Shown here piece after piece: positions 51,749 to 62,600 of a DNA stretch of 64,000 nucleotides (within the stretch, counting starts at the first letter, position 1; each line of letters starts with the position of its first letter). The stretch spans positions 163,294 to 227,293 of the forward strand of contig JAFIGU010000107.1 in assembly GCA_017849555.1 (NCBI GenBank), in the 5' to 3' direction. Under the pieces are notes generated by a model that worked only from the letters and a program-made list of their open reading frames with translations, was not told the origin of the DNA and did not search any database. The position numbers and the translations under genes are program-made. The stretch comes from Sphingomonas sp. (GTDB lineage: Bacteria > Pseudomonadota > Alphaproteobacteria > Sphingomonadales > Sphingomonadaceae).

Positions 51749-54700
51749 ATGAGCGGCTTGCGCGGTTTATGCGCCACATTCGCGATGCTCGGGCTGGTCG
51801 CGCCGGGCGTCTGCGGGGTGGGTTTCGCACAATCGGGAAACAAGCGCGCGCTGCTCGAAGACAGTTTTCGCATCGGCGACGACGGCGGCGCGCTGTGCCA
51901 GGCGCAAAACAGCAGCGCCGATCCCGCCGCGCGCACGATGTTCGATCGCGCGTGGATGCTGGTGTGCCGCGACGCCGCCCGGCCGATCGGGCAGGTCTAT
52001 ATGCTGCGATCGAGCGGCGGCGACGACGCGGCGGTGCTGCTCGATCGGCTGGCCGCCTCGCGCAAGGCGACGGTCACTTGCGATGCGGCGCGCGATGCCG
52101 CGCTTCCCGGCCTCGGCGCGGTTTCGGTGCGCAACTGCACCGCGAGCGGCAGCGGCTATCGCATCGTCAGCGCGCGGCGCAACGGGCGGCTCTATGTCGC
52201 GCAGGGGCAGGCGATCTATGCGAGCGCGCTCGATCTCGCGCTGCGCACGGTGATCGCGGGCCGGCCGGTCCCGGGCAAGATCGATATCGTGACGACGGGG
52301 GCGGGGAGCAGCGCCGCCTTCGCGCGGCTGCAGGCGACGACGCTCGATGCGCAATCCGCGCTGGCGGAAGGCTATCGCCGCAACGCCGCGGGCAATTATG
52401 CCGAGGCGGCGGAATTCTTCGACAGCCTCTTCGATCGCTTCGCGCAATCGCCCGAGGCGGCGGGGCTGACCCCGGTGGAGCGCGCCAATCGCGCGCACGA
52501 ATATCTTATCAACCGCGCGTTGCAGCTTTCCAATCTGGGGTTGCGCGATCAGGCCGATGCCGCCTTCGCCCGCGCGCATGCGATCGTCACCGCCGATGCG
52601 GTGCAGCTTCGCCTGCGCCGCAATTTCGAGGCGATGCATCATATCAACGGACAGGATCTGGCGGGCGCGCTGGCGATCCTCGATCGGCCCTTGTCGGACG
52701 GCGCGGCGCTGGCCGAGGCGGATGCCGGATCGGTCGCGCTGACCCCCGAGGCGGCGGCGGAGATGAACAGCGGGGTGCCCGAGATGAAGGCGCTCGGGGT
52801 GCGGCAGGATACCAAGCTCACCCCGCGCGAACGCGCCGCGATCATCGATGCGCAGGCCGGGCAATTGCGCGGGACGATCCTGCGGCTCGAAGGCAAGCCG
52901 GCCGAGGCGCGCGCGGCGCTGACGCGCGCGCAGGCCGATGCGGTGGCGATCCGCGACGGGCGCGTCACCTCGATCACGCGGCTGCGCGCGCAATTGCTCG
53001 GCGAGATCGCGCTGACGTGGGAGGCGCAGAAGGATTACGGCCAGGCCGAGGCATTGCTGCGGCAGGCGCTGGCGCTGCTCGCGGCGCAATATCCCGAAAC
53101 CGCCGCGGTGAACGGCGCGCGGGCGCGGCTCGGCGCGTTCCTCGTGCGGCGCGGGCGGACCGACGATGCGCTGGCGACCTATGGCGCGATCTTCGCCTCG
53201 ACCGCCGCCAACCACGCCGCGCTCACCGGGATGGCGAACCAGCTCCAGCCCTATTTCTCGCTGCTCGCGCGGGAGATTCCGCAGCGGCCGGCGCTGGTCG
53301 GCGATCTGTTCACCGCGTCGCAGATGCTCGTCCGGCCGGGGGCGGCGGATACGCTGGAGCTGCTGGCGCGCGAACTCTCGGCGGGCGACGACGAGGCGGC
53401 GCGGCTGTTCCGCCAATCGGTTTCCCTGTCGCGTGATATCGAGCGGCAACGCATCGTGCTGGCGCAATTGATCCAGGACGCGCAGCAGGATGCATCGCTG
53501 CGCCCGCGCATCGCGCAGCAGCAGGCCGATGTCGATGCGCTCGCCGCGTCGCAGACCGCGACGCTCGCCGCGCTCGAACCCTATCCGCAATTCCGCGCGG
53601 TGAGCCCGCGGATCGTCTCGCTCGCCGAGATGCAGGCGACGCTCAAGCCCGGCGAGGGCTATTTCAAGCTCGCCCAGCTTGGCGACGCTTTCTATGCGAT
53701 CTGGATCGATGACGCGGGCGCGACGGGCTATCAGCTCGCCGCGAGTGCGGGCGATGTCGCCGCCAAGGTCGCGGCGCTGCGCGAGACGATCTCGACCGAG
53801 GTCAACAACGCCCAGACCACTTATGCGCTCGACGTGCCGACCGCGCGCACGCTCTATACCGATCTGTTCGCGCCGATCGCGCCGCGGCTGGCGAAGGTGC
53901 GCCACCTGATCTTCGAGCCCGACGGCGCGATGCTGCAATTGCCGGTGACCTTGCTGGTCGCCGATCAGGCGGGGGTCGATACCTATGAGCGCCGCGTCGC
54001 GCAGGGGGCCGACGAATTCGATTTCCGCGGCATCGCCTGGCTCGGGCGCGATCATGCGGTGAGCACCGCGCTCTCGGCGCGCGCCTTCCGCGATGCGCGC
54101 GCGGCGGCGCCCTCGACCGCGCAGCATCGCTATATCGGCTTCGGCGACAATGCCCCGGTCGGCGGGATGATCAAGGCGGCGCTGACCCGCGGGACGGTGA
54201 CGGGCGGCGCGAGCGCCGATTGCAGCTGGCCGGCGGCGCAGTGGAACAGCCCGATCCCGGCGACCGAATTGCATGAAGCCGCGCGAGCGATCGGCGGCAC
54301 GGGCAATGCGCTGATGACCGGCGCGGCCTTCACCGACGATGCGGTGCGCACGCGGGCCGATCTCAACCAGTTCCGCATCCTGCATTTCGCGACCCACGGG
54401 CTGGTCACCCCGCCGCGCGCGGGATGCCCGGCGCGCCCGGCGCTCGTCACCAGCTTCGCCGACACGCCGACCTCGCACGGGTTGCTCCAGTTCGGCGAGA
54501 TCTTCGACCTCCGGCTCAACGCCGATCTCGTCATCCTCTCCGCCTGCGACACCGCGGGGGTGGCGGGGGCCGAGGCGACGCGCGAGACCGGGCTGACCGG
54601 CGGCGGCGGGACGTTCGACGGGCTGGTGCGCGCGTTCATCGGCGCGGGCAGCCGCTCGGTGATCGCCAGCCACTGGCCCGCGCCCGAAGCCTATCATGCG

Positions 54701-54874
54701 ACCGAGCGGCTGATCGCGGGGATGTTCGATACCGGCGGGGAGCGCCCGATCGGCGAGGCGCTGCGCGCGGCGCAGGTGCGGCTGATGGACGATGCCGATA
54801 CCTCGCACCCCTTCTATTGGGCGGGCTTTGCGATCGTCGGAGACGGTGCGCGCCCGCTGATCGCGGCGCGCTGA
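51749..54874 (+). CDS. exported CHAT-domain peptidase with TPR-like repeats
   Basis: 1041 residues from ATG 51749 (GGGGACGGGGG upstream). A signal peptide (GLRGLCATFAMLGLVAPGVCGVGFAQ) sends it out of the cytoplasm. Residues about 200-480 contain helical TPR-like repeats (ALAEGYRRNAAGNYAEAAEFF, LTWEAQKDYGQAEALLRQALAL). The C-terminal CHAT domain (about 740-1035) has the caspase-like dyad His883 (LHFATHGL) and Cys933 (VILSACDTA). CHAT proteins are clan CD cysteine peptidases; most studied ones are cytoplasmic, so export is notable. It is the first gene of a five-gene unit, 6 bp before the CHASE2 cyclase. Its target is unknown; the neighbouring secretion components are candidates. Confidence 0.87.
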   Translation: MSGLRGLCATFAMLGLVAPGVCGVGFAQSGNKRALLEDSFRIGDDGGALCQAQNSSADPAARTMFDRAWMLVCRDAARPIGQVYMLRSSGGDDAAVLLDRLAASRKATVTCDAARDAALPGLGAVSVRNCTASGSGYRIVSARRNGRLYVAQGQAIYASALDLALRTVIAGRPVPGKIDIVTTGAGSSAAFARLQATTLDAQSALAEGYRRNAAGNYAEAAEFFDSLFDRFAQSPEAAGLTPVERANRAHEYLINRALQLSNLGLRDQADAAFARAHAIVTADAVQLRLRRNFEAMHHINGQDLAGALAILDRPLSDGAALAEADAGSVALTPEAAAEMNSGVPEMKALGVRQDTKLTPRERAAIIDAQAGQLRGTILRLEGKPAEARAALTRAQADAVAIRDGRVTSITRLRAQLLGEIALTWEAQKDYGQAEALLRQALALLAAQYPETAAVNGARARLGAFLVRRGRTDDALATYGAIFASTAANHAALTGMANQLQPYFSLLAREIPQRPALVGDLFTASQMLVRPGAADTLELLARELSAGDDEAARLFRQSVSLSRDIERQRIVLAQLIQDAQQDASLRPRIAQQQADVDALAASQTATLAALEPYPQFRAVSPRIVSLAEMQATLKPGEGYFKLAQLGDAFYAIWIDDAGATGYQLAASAGDVAAKVAALRETISTEVNNAQTTYALDVPTARTLYTDLFAPIAPRLAKVRHLIFEPDGAMLQLPVTLLVADQAGVDTYERRVAQGADEFDFRGIAWLGRDHAVSTALSARAFRDARAAAPSTAQHRYIGFGDNAPVGGMIKAALTRGTVTGGASADCSWPAAQWNSPIPATELHEAARAIGGTGNALMTGAAFTDDAVRTRADLNQFRILHFATHGLVTPPRAGCPARPALVTSFADTPTSHGLLQFGEIFDLRLNADLVILSACDTAGVAGAEATRETGLTGGGGTFDGLVRAFIGAGSRSVIASHWPAPEAYHATERLIAGMFDTGGERPIGEALRAAQVRLMDDADTSHPFYWAGFAIVGDGARPLIAAR

Positions 54875-54880
54875 GCGGCG

Positions 54881-56911
54881 ATGACGCGCGGCCTCGTCCC
54901 TCGAGCGATGCGCGTCGTGCGCGACGCCGGGCGCGGTCGGCTGGCCGCGGCGGTGCTGGTGCTCGCGCTCGCGCTGTTCGTCGCGGGGTGGGACTGGGGC
55001 CGCCCGCTCGGCGCGGGCACGCACGCGCGCGAGATCCCGACCGCCGACGCCGAACGCGGGCTCTATGACTGGCGCGCGGCGACCTTCGCGCCGCGCGTCG
55101 CGCAGGACAAGCGCCTCGTGATGATCGTCTATGACGACCAGACCCTGATCGCGACGCGCAAGCGCTCGCCGCTCGATCGCGGGCTGCTGGCGCGCGCGTT
55201 GCGCAATCTCGACGCGATGGGGGCGCATTCGATTGGGGTCGACATCCTGTTCGATCAGCCGCAGGACGAGGATAATGCGCTGCTCGCCGCGCTGCGCGCG
55301 ATGCGCACCCCGGTGTGGCTCGGCTATGCCAATCTTGGCGACAACCGCGAACAGATCATCTTCGAGCAGCAGCAATATCTCGATCGCTTCATCCGCGCCG
55401 CGCGCACCGGTCGCGTGCGCCCGGCGAGCATCCGGCTCGAAACCGATTCGGACAATGTCGCGCGCAGCTGGCCGACCCCGCAGCCGGGCCAGCCGCCGCT
55501 GCTCGCGCTGGCGATGCGGCCCGCCGCCGCCTTCGCCGATTATCGCGGCGCGATCCGCTATCGCCTGCCCCAGCCGCAGCCCGACCGGTCGGAGGAGCCG
55601 GTGATCCCGAGCCTGCAGATCGACCTGATCGCCGATCCCGCGATGAGCGCCGCGCTGGCGCCGATGGTGCGCGGGCGCGACGTGCTGATCGGCGGCGACA
55701 TCGTCGATATCGACCAGTTCGAAACCCCGCTCTCGGGGCGCGGCGCGCATTCGACGATGATCGGGCTGGAGGTACATGCGACGATGCTGGCGCAAGTGCT
55801 CGACGGGGCGCGGCTGCGCACGGTGCCGGTCGGCGTGCGCTGGCTGGCGGCGGCGCTGGTCGTGCTCGCCGCGGCGGCGACCAGCCTCGCCGAATTGCGC
55901 TGGCTGTGGCTCGGCCCGGCGCTGGTGGTGCAGGCCGGGGCGATCGGCGGGCTGCCGCTGGTGCTCCAGGCCAATGGCTGGGGCACCAAGGGGCTCCCCG
56001 CGGCGGGCTGGGCGATCGCGTGGATCTTCGCCTTCACCGCGGTGGGCGTCGCGGCGCGCGCGGTGACCTCGCAGCAGCGCCGCTTCGCGCAATCGGCGCT
56101 CGGCAAATATCTGCCGCGCGATATCGCCACGCAGATCCTGCAGGAGCCCGAAAAGCTCGCGCTCCACGGCGAGAAGCGCGCGATCTTCACGCTGTTCACC
56201 GATCTCGAAGGCTTCACCAAGCTCAGCCACGCGATCGCGCCGGAAATGGTCGCGCAATTGCTCAACCGCTATCTCGATATGCTGAGCGACGTGGTGCTCG
56301 CGCACGGCGGGACGATCGACAAATTCGTCGGCGATGCGGTGGTCGCCTTCTGGGGCGCGCCGATCGCGCGCGATGACGATGCGCGCAACGCCGCGCAGGC
56401 GGCCTATGCGATGTGGCAGGCGGGGGAGGCGTTTCGTCGCGATCTGCCCGCCGGGGTGCCACCGATCGGGCGCACCCGTGTCGGGCTGCATCACGGCGAC
56501 GCGATCGTCGGCAATTTCGGCGGCGAGGGGCGCATCCAATATACCGCGCTGGGCGACAGCATGAACACCGCGTCGCGGCTCGAATCCGCCAATAAGAAGC
56601 TCGACACAAATGTGCTGGCGAGCCGCGAGGCGATGATCCTGTCGGGGCTCGACTGGTGGCGCGCGATGGGGCGGGTGCGGCTGCGCGGCCGGCAGACCCC
56701 GGTCGATATCTTCGAGCCGGCGCCCGATTTTCCGGCGGAGGAGCGCGCCGCGCTCGGCCATATCGTCACGGCGCTCGACGCGGGCGCCTGCCGCGACGCG
56801 GCGCTGGCGGACCTGCGCGCGATGATCGCGCGCCACCCGCGCGACGCCGCGCTCGCCAATCTTCTCAACCGTTACGAGCATATCGAGGGAGGTGCCTATG
56901 ACCTGGGATAG
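54881..56911 (+). CDS. CHASE2-domain class III adenylate cyclase
   Basis: 676 residues. One N-terminal helix (about 21-38), a periplasmic CHASE2 sensor (about 55-305, with HSIGVDILFDQPQDED), a block of membrane helices (about 315-395), then the cyclase domain (about 430-610). Catalytic residues are all present: metal ligands Asp441 and Asp485, purine-selecting Lys481 and Asp559 (the ATP-type pair), and transition-state Asn562 and Arg566. It should therefore make cAMP in response to an envelope signal. Its last 14 nt overlap the start of the next gene. Confidence 0.9.
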   Translation: MTRGLVPRAMRVVRDAGRGRLAAAVLVLALALFVAGWDWGRPLGAGTHAREIPTADAERGLYDWRAATFAPRVAQDKRLVMIVYDDQTLIATRKRSPLDRGLLARALRNLDAMGAHSIGVDILFDQPQDEDNALLAALRAMRTPVWLGYANLGDNREQIIFEQQQYLDRFIRAARTGRVRPASIRLETDSDNVARSWPTPQPGQPPLLALAMRPAAAFADYRGAIRYRLPQPQPDRSEEPVIPSLQIDLIADPAMSAALAPMVRGRDVLIGGDIVDIDQFETPLSGRGAHSTMIGLEVHATMLAQVLDGARLRTVPVGVRWLAAALVVLAAAATSLAELRWLWLGPALVVQAGAIGGLPLVLQANGWGTKGLPAAGWAIAWIFAFTAVGVAARAVTSQQRRFAQSALGKYLPRDIATQILQEPEKLALHGEKRAIFTLFTDLEGFTKLSHAIAPEMVAQLLNRYLDMLSDVVLAHGGTIDKFVGDAVVAFWGAPIARDDDARNAAQAAYAMWQAGEAFRRDLPAGVPPIGRTRVGLHHGDAIVGNFGGEGRIQYTALGDSMNTASRLESANKKLDTNVLASREAMILSGLDWWRAMGRVRLRGRQTPVDIFEPAPDFPAEERAALGHIVTALDAGACRDAALADLRAMIARHPRDAALANLLNRYEHIEGGAYDLG

Positions 56912-57635
56912 GATCGCGCTGCGCGGCGCAATCGCCGGACTGGCGCTCGCGCTGGGGTCCGCGGCGATCGCCGACACGATCGTCGTGCGTGCGTCGGGGC
57001 CGTCGGCGAAAAACTATCCGCCGGGCCGCAAGCTCGCCGAAAGCGGGGCGCTCGCGCTCCAGCCCGGCGACGTCGTGACGCTGCTCGACGCGAAGGGCAC
57101 ACGCACCTTGCGCGGGCCGGGCAATTTCAACGTCGCCGCCGCCAATGCCGCGCCCGCCGGCGGGGTCGCGCTCGCCGCCCTGCTCGATACCAAGCGCGTG
57201 CGCCGTGCGCGCACCGGGGCGGTGCGCGGGGGTGTCGGCCAGCCGGGCACGCCGCGTCGCCCCAATCTGTGGCTCGCCGATGTCGCGACGCCGGGCGCGC
57301 TCTGCGTCGCCGATCCGGCGACCCTCAAATTGTGGCGCGCCGACACGACCAGGGCGGCGACCGTCCAGATCGCGGGCGGGGGCGCACAGGCGACCGCGAG
57401 CTTCGCCGCCGGCGAGGCGATCGCCGCCTGGCCCGCCGCGCTGCCGGTGCGCGACGGCGCCAGCTATCGCGTGAGCGCGGACGGCCATCCCGCCGAGATC
57501 CGCGTTGCGCTGATCGATGCCGGGACGGCGGGGATGGACACGATCGCGTCGACGCTGATCGCGCACGGCTGCACCGCGCAGCTCGACCTGCTGGTCGATG
57601 CCGCCGCACCTGCCGACACGGCGGCAAAGGATTGA
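56898..57635 (+). CDS. exported protein of unknown function (FecR-like segment)
   Basis: 245 residues from ATG 56898; a GTG two codons earlier is possible. A signal peptide (GAIAGLALALGSAAIAD) is followed by a beta-rich segment, SGALALQPGDVVTLLDAKGTRTLRGPGNF, that resembles the FecR-type pattern in which a set-point value follows a glycine turn. Two Cys (ALCVADP, HGCTAQL) may pair in the periplasm. It overlaps the cyclase gene by 14 nt. I infer a periplasmic partner of the CHASE2 sensor or the CHAT peptidase, but there is no direct evidence. Confidence 0.7.
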   Translation: MTWDRIALRGAIAGLALALGSAAIADTIVVRASGPSAKNYPPGRKLAESGALALQPGDVVTLLDAKGTRTLRGPGNFNVAAANAAPAGGVALAALLDTKRVRRARTGAVRGGVGQPGTPRRPNLWLADVATPGALCVADPATLKLWRADTTRAATVQIAGGGAQATASFAAGEAIAAWPAALPVRDGASYRVSADGHPAEIRVALIDAGTAGMDTIASTLIAHGCTAQLDLLVDAAAPADTAAKD

Positions 57636-57777
57636 AACTACAGGGAAGCCTGCTTGTCGCGAGGCGGGCGGACTGATAGCCTCGGGGTGGATCGCGCCGG
57701 ATCAGACGCCATCCCACCCGGGCCGCAAAAAGGGCGGCGCCACGGCACAACGCCAGCGCGCGCACAGGGTTCAGGAC

Positions 57778-57800
57778 GGGCGGCCTGCCACAGGCCGCCC
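57778..57800 (+). promoter_or_regulatory. leader hairpin upstream of the TpsB gene
   Basis: GGGCGGCCTG, loop CCA, CAGGCCGCCC: perfect 10-bp arms, ending 20 nt before the TpsB ATG and just ahead of its ribosome site. No T-run follows. It lies in the only gap (185 bp) of the operon and may tune the ratio of secretion genes to sensor genes. Confidence 0.5.
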
Positions 57801-57820
57801 GACGGTTCGGGGGACAGGGA

Positions 57821-59614
57821 ATGCGGGTTCATCAGGGTTTCGGGCGTGCGGCGCTGTGGCGCTTTACGCTGGGCCTTACGGCATTGGCCCCGGCGCCGGC
57901 TGCAGCGCAGGTTACCGCGCGCCCGCCGACCCGCGAGGAATTGTCGCGCGGTGCGCTTACCGGCGAGCCGGCGGCGCCGGGCGGGCGGCTGACGGTGGTC
58001 GGCGGGGTCGAGCGCGCGCCGTGCCCGCTCGCCGATCCGCGCTACGCCAATGTCACGGTCAATTTCAGCGACGTCCGGCTCGAAGGGCTGCGCGTCGTCG
58101 ACCCCGGGGCGCTGCGCGACACGTGGAGCGACCTTGCCGGCCACGATGTGCCGATCGCCAGCCTGTGCGAGGTGCGCGACCGTATCGCCACCGCATTGCG
58201 CCAGATGGGCTATCTCGCCGCGGTGCAGGTGCCGCCGCAGCGCATCGACAAGGGTGGTGTCGTCCGGCTCGACGTGTTCATGGCCAGGCTGGTCGCGATC
58301 GAGGTGCGCGGCGAGGCGGGCAACAGCGAGCGGCTGATCGCGGCGCATATGGAGGCGCTGAAGGACGAGCCGGTGTTCAACGTCCACGAGGCCGAACGTC
58401 ATCTGCTGCTCGCGCGCGATCTGCCCGGTTATGACGTCCGGCTCGCGCTCCGCCCCGCGGGCACCGCGCCGGGCGAGGTGATCGGCGAGGTGACGGTGAC
58501 GCGCCGACGTATCGAAGTCGATATCAACGTGCAGAATCTGGGCAGCAGCGCGGTGGGGCCGGTCGGCGGGCTTGCGCGGTTGCGGATCAACGATCTCACC
58601 GGGCTGGGCGACAGCACGACGTTCAGCGTCTTCAACACCGCGCAGCCGAGCGAGCAGACCGTGCTCGAGGTCGGGCACAATATGGCGCTGGGCAGCAACG
58701 GGCTCAGGCTGTCGGGCGATTTCACTTATGCGTGGAGCAAGCCCGATGTCGTCGGCGGGCAGCTTTCGTCGACCACGATGATCGCGACCGGCGCGTTGAG
58801 TTATCCGCTGATTCGGCGACAGGTCCGCACGCTGATGGCGACCAGCGGGATCGACGTGATCGATCAGGATCTGCGCTTCGGTAGCGGCGCGGCGCGGGTG
58901 CCCTTGTCGCGCGATCGGCTGCGCGTGCTGTTCGCGCGGCTCGATGGCGATCTGATCGACCCGGAGAGCGTCGTCAGCGCCAATGGCTATTCGGCGCTCG
59001 AGCCGCGTTGGCATCTCGGTGGTTCGCTCGAATTGCGTCAGGGGCTCGCCGGGCTCGGCGCGAGCAAGGCATGCCGCGCGCTCGTCGGCTGCGGCACGCC
59101 GGTGAGCCGCGAGGGCGGCGACGCCTCCGCCTTCATCGTACGGGCGAGCGCGCAGGCCGAATTCCGCCCGACCCCGATGTTCACGATCGCGCTCGCGCCG
59201 CGCGCGCAATATAGCCCGGACGTGCTGCTCTCCTATGAGCAGATCAGCGCGGGCAATTACACCGTCGGGCGCGGCTATGATCCGGGGACGCTGACCGGCG
59301 ACAGCGGCTTCGGCGTCTCGACCGAATTGCGCTACGGCCGGCTCGTGCCGCGCGGGGCGAAGCCGTTCGCGTTCCAGCCGTTCGTGTTCATGGATAGCGC
59401 CTGGGTGTGGCACCACGGCGCCAGCTATGCCGGGTTCGATCCGCAGCGGCTGGTTTCCGCCGGCGGGGGCGTGCGCGCCACCTGGGCGGGCCACGCGCGG
59501 CTCGACCTCACCGTCGCCACCCCGTTGCGCACCGCCGGTTTCCAGACCGAGCGCGGCGCGACGCGGGTGTTGTTCTCGCTCAGCACGCAACTCCTGCCGT
59601 GGAGGCACCAATGA
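57821..59614 (+). CDS. ShlB/FhaC/HecB-type transporter (TpsB) of the CHAT-cyclase locus
   Basis: 597 residues. Signal peptide ending APAPAAAQ; two POTRA domains (about 75-150 and 155-230, e.g. VNFSDVRLEGLRVVDPGALR and LVAIEVRGEAGNSERL); 16-strand barrel with the loop-6 motif YTVGRGYDPGTLTGDSGFG, where VGRGY is the canonical VRGY-type element. It exports the partner TpsA across the outer membrane. The stop overlaps the TpsA start by 4 nt (ATGA), as expected for a dedicated pair. GGGGGACAGGGA precedes the ATG. Confidence 0.93.
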   Translation: MRVHQGFGRAALWRFTLGLTALAPAPAAAQVTARPPTREELSRGALTGEPAAPGGRLTVVGGVERAPCPLADPRYANVTVNFSDVRLEGLRVVDPGALRDTWSDLAGHDVPIASLCEVRDRIATALRQMGYLAAVQVPPQRIDKGGVVRLDVFMARLVAIEVRGEAGNSERLIAAHMEALKDEPVFNVHEAERHLLLARDLPGYDVRLALRPAGTAPGEVIGEVTVTRRRIEVDINVQNLGSSAVGPVGGLARLRINDLTGLGDSTTFSVFNTAQPSEQTVLEVGHNMALGSNGLRLSGDFTYAWSKPDVVGGQLSSTTMIATGALSYPLIRRQVRTLMATSGIDVIDQDLRFGSGAARVPLSRDRLRVLFARLDGDLIDPESVVSANGYSALEPRWHLGGSLELRQGLAGLGASKACRALVGCGTPVSREGGDASAFIVRASAQAEFRPTPMFTIALAPRAQYSPDVLLSYEQISAGNYTVGRGYDPGTLTGDSGFGVSTELRYGRLVPRGAKPFAFQPFVFMDSAWVWHHGASYAGFDPQRLVSAGGGVRATWAGHARLDLTVATPLRTAGFQTERGATRVLFSLSTQLLPWRHQ

Positions 59615-62600
59615 CCCGTTCGACCCGGATGCTGCTCGGCGCGCGCGCCAGCGCCTTGGCGCTCGCGGTGGCGTGGGCGGTGTCGCCCGCCGGCGCGCAG
59701 ACCTTCCCCGGCGGGGCGCAGGCGACCCCCAGCTACGATCCCGCCAAGGTGAGCATCTCGTCGGCGTCGAATGTCGATAATATCACCGTCAACAGTGCGC
59801 AGGCGGTGATCAACTGGACGCCGCCGCCGAGCAGCGGGACGATCGACTTCCTCCCCGCCGGCCATGCGATGAACTTCAGCGGACCGGTCAGCTCGTTCGC
59901 GCCTTATACCGTCCTCAACCGGGTGGTGCCGGGCGGGACGGTCGCGCAGGCGATCGCGCTCAACGGCACGGTGCAGAGCGATTCGTTCGGATCGATCTGG
60001 TTCTATTCGCCGGGCGGGATCATCGCCGGGGCGACGAGCGTGTTCAACGTCGGGTCGCTGGTGCTGACCGCCAACGATATCGACACCACCGGGGGGCTGT
60101 ACGGCGCCACCGGCGAGATCCGCTTCCGCGGCGCGGCGGGCAGCAATGCGGCGGTGCAGATCGCCCCGGGGGCGACGATCAACGCGCTGACGCCGGGCAC
60201 CTATGTCGCGCTCGTCGCGCCGCGCGTCGAGCAGGGCGGGACGATCAACGTCGGCGGATCGGCAGCCTATGTCGCGGCGGAGAGCGCGGATATCCGGATC
60301 AACGCCGGGCTGTTCGATATCACGGTCAACGCCGGCACCACCGACGCCAACGGCATCGTCCACACCGGCGACACCAACGGCCAGATCGCCTCGGGCGGCG
60401 GCGAGGCGCGGCGCATCTATATGGTCGCCGTTCCCAAGAACAATGCGCTGACCATGCTGCTGTCGGGCAATATCGGTTATGTGCCCGCGGGCGCTGCGAT
60501 CCCCGACGATAACGGCGTAGTGCTCTCGGCGGGCTATGATCTCGCGGGCGGCGCGGTCGCCACCCCGCGCAATGCGACCGCGACCGCCGACGCCGGGTTC
60601 ACGATCGGCGCGAGCTTCTGGCAATCGGTGCTCAACGGCGCCGCGACCGGCGATATCGCGATCAACACCGGCGGCGGCGCGCGCGCCGGTTTCGGCGCGG
60701 ACGTGACGCTCTCGGCCGAACGCAGCATCGCCTTGCTCGCGGGCCAGTCCGGCGGGATCAGCGTTGCGGGCAACATGACGCTGACCGCGGGCGTCGGCGC
60801 CACCGGCGGGGCGATCAGCCTGACGAGCATCGGGGGCACCGGCTCGGTCGACCTCGACGGCAGTATCGGCATCGCCGGCGGGCTGACGCTCAACGCCTTC
60901 GGCGACGGGTCGGCGGGGGTGAGCGGGACGCCGACGACCGGCGCCGATGCGTTCGGCGGGACGATCGCGCTCATCGCCAATGGCGGGACGATCAGCGCAT
61001 CGACGCTTTTCGCCAATGCCACCGCGAACAGCGGCTATGGCACAGATCGCTCGGGCAATGCGACCGGGGGCAGCATTGCGCTTTCCGCGCTTAGCGCGCC
61101 GCCGCCGGCCGGAAAACCGGGGGGATTGCTGCAGTTCGCCGCGACGACGCTCGACGCGTCCGCCAGTACGCCGACGCAATTCGCCGCCGCGCCGACCAAC
61201 GGCGGTTCGGGGTTCGGCGGCAGCATCGCGCTGACCGGCGCGGGCGGGGTGCTTGATCTCGGCTCGGTCAGCGCGACGGCGCAGGCGACCGGCGGCAATG
61301 CCGGCACCGGCAGCGCGGGCAATGCGACCGGCGGGAATATCAGCGTCGCGATATCCGCGGGCACGCATCAATGGAGCGGGTTCACCGCCGATGTCGGGGC
61401 CAATCCGGGCTATTCCAGCAACGGCGGCAATTTCGGCGCGGCAGTCCCCGGGGCGAACGGGATCGCGATCGATGTCGGCGGCCCCGGCAGCCTGACGCTC
61501 GACGGCTTCGTCTCGCTTTCCGCCGATGCGACGATGACCGGCGTCGGCGCGGCGGGGGCGGCGTCGCGCGCCGGGCGGATCTCGCTGCTGGCGCATGACG
61601 GCGGCACACTGGCGATCGGCAGCAATCTGTCGGTCAGCGCGATCGCGCGTGCGTTTGCGCCGGATTTCGGCACGACCGCCGGGCTGCGCTCGCCCGATCT
61701 TTTCGGCGGGACGATCAGCATCGGCGCGGCCGGGGGGACGTTCACCACACCGGGGCTGCAGGTCGACGCCTCGGCCTATGCGCCGCAGGGCGGGTTCGGC
61801 AATCCGGCGCAGTCGGGCAATGCGACCGGGGGCGACGTTACGCTGTTCGCGAGCGCGTCGGGCGGCGCGCGCGGCAATCTCACGCTCAGCAATTGCGCGT
61901 CTTTCGGCTGTTTTGCCTCGGCGAACGGCGGTGGCGGGGTTGGGCCGGCGGGGTCCAACGGCACCGGCGGGACGATCCTGCTCTATGCCGCCGACGCGGA
62001 TTTCTCCGCGCTGGGCCGCATGACTCTGTCGGCGACCGGCGACGGCGGCGCGCCGGGGTTCAGCAGCGCGGGCGGGCGCAGCGGCGACGGGCTCGGCGGC
62101 CGCGTGACGGTGGAGAGCCGCACCGGCGCCACCAATGACGCGACGCTGGCGTTCGACAATCTCGATCTGATCGCGAGCGGCACCTCCGCCGCGACCGGCG
62201 AAGGCGTGTTCTTCAACCAGGGCGACGGCGGCAACGGCACCGGCGGCACCGCGAGCATCAACCTCGCCGCGGGCAATTTCACCGCGGGCCAGGTGACGGC
62301 CGATATTTCGGGGACCGGCGGGTCCTCGGCGGTCAATTGCCCGACCTGTCCGGGTGGGGGCACGACGCCGTTCCAGGCCGGTACGGGGCAGGGCGGCACC
62401 GGCAATCTGCTCGTCACCGGCGGCACCGCGACGATCGCCGGGGTGACGCTTCGCGCGCAGGGTTTCGGCGGCCAATCGGGCAGCGAGGGTTCACCGCCGC
62501 AAACCGCCGCGCTCGCCGGCGTCGGGCGCGGCGGCACGGCGATGCTCGAATCGCGCGGTGGCACGCTCCAGCTCGATATGCTGACGCTCGACGCCGGCGG

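Noticed and set aside
51767-56977. Antisense open frame of over 1700 codons opposite the CHAT and cyclase genes
   Set aside because: High GC third-position bias keeps the opposite frame open. The translation is Arg/His/Gly-rich with no domain, and the plus-strand genes have clear motifs.
59425-62475. Antisense open frame of about 1000 codons opposite TpsA
   Set aside because: Composition is Arg/Ala/Asp-rich noise mirroring the Gly repeats. The plus strand has a signal peptide and TPS domain.
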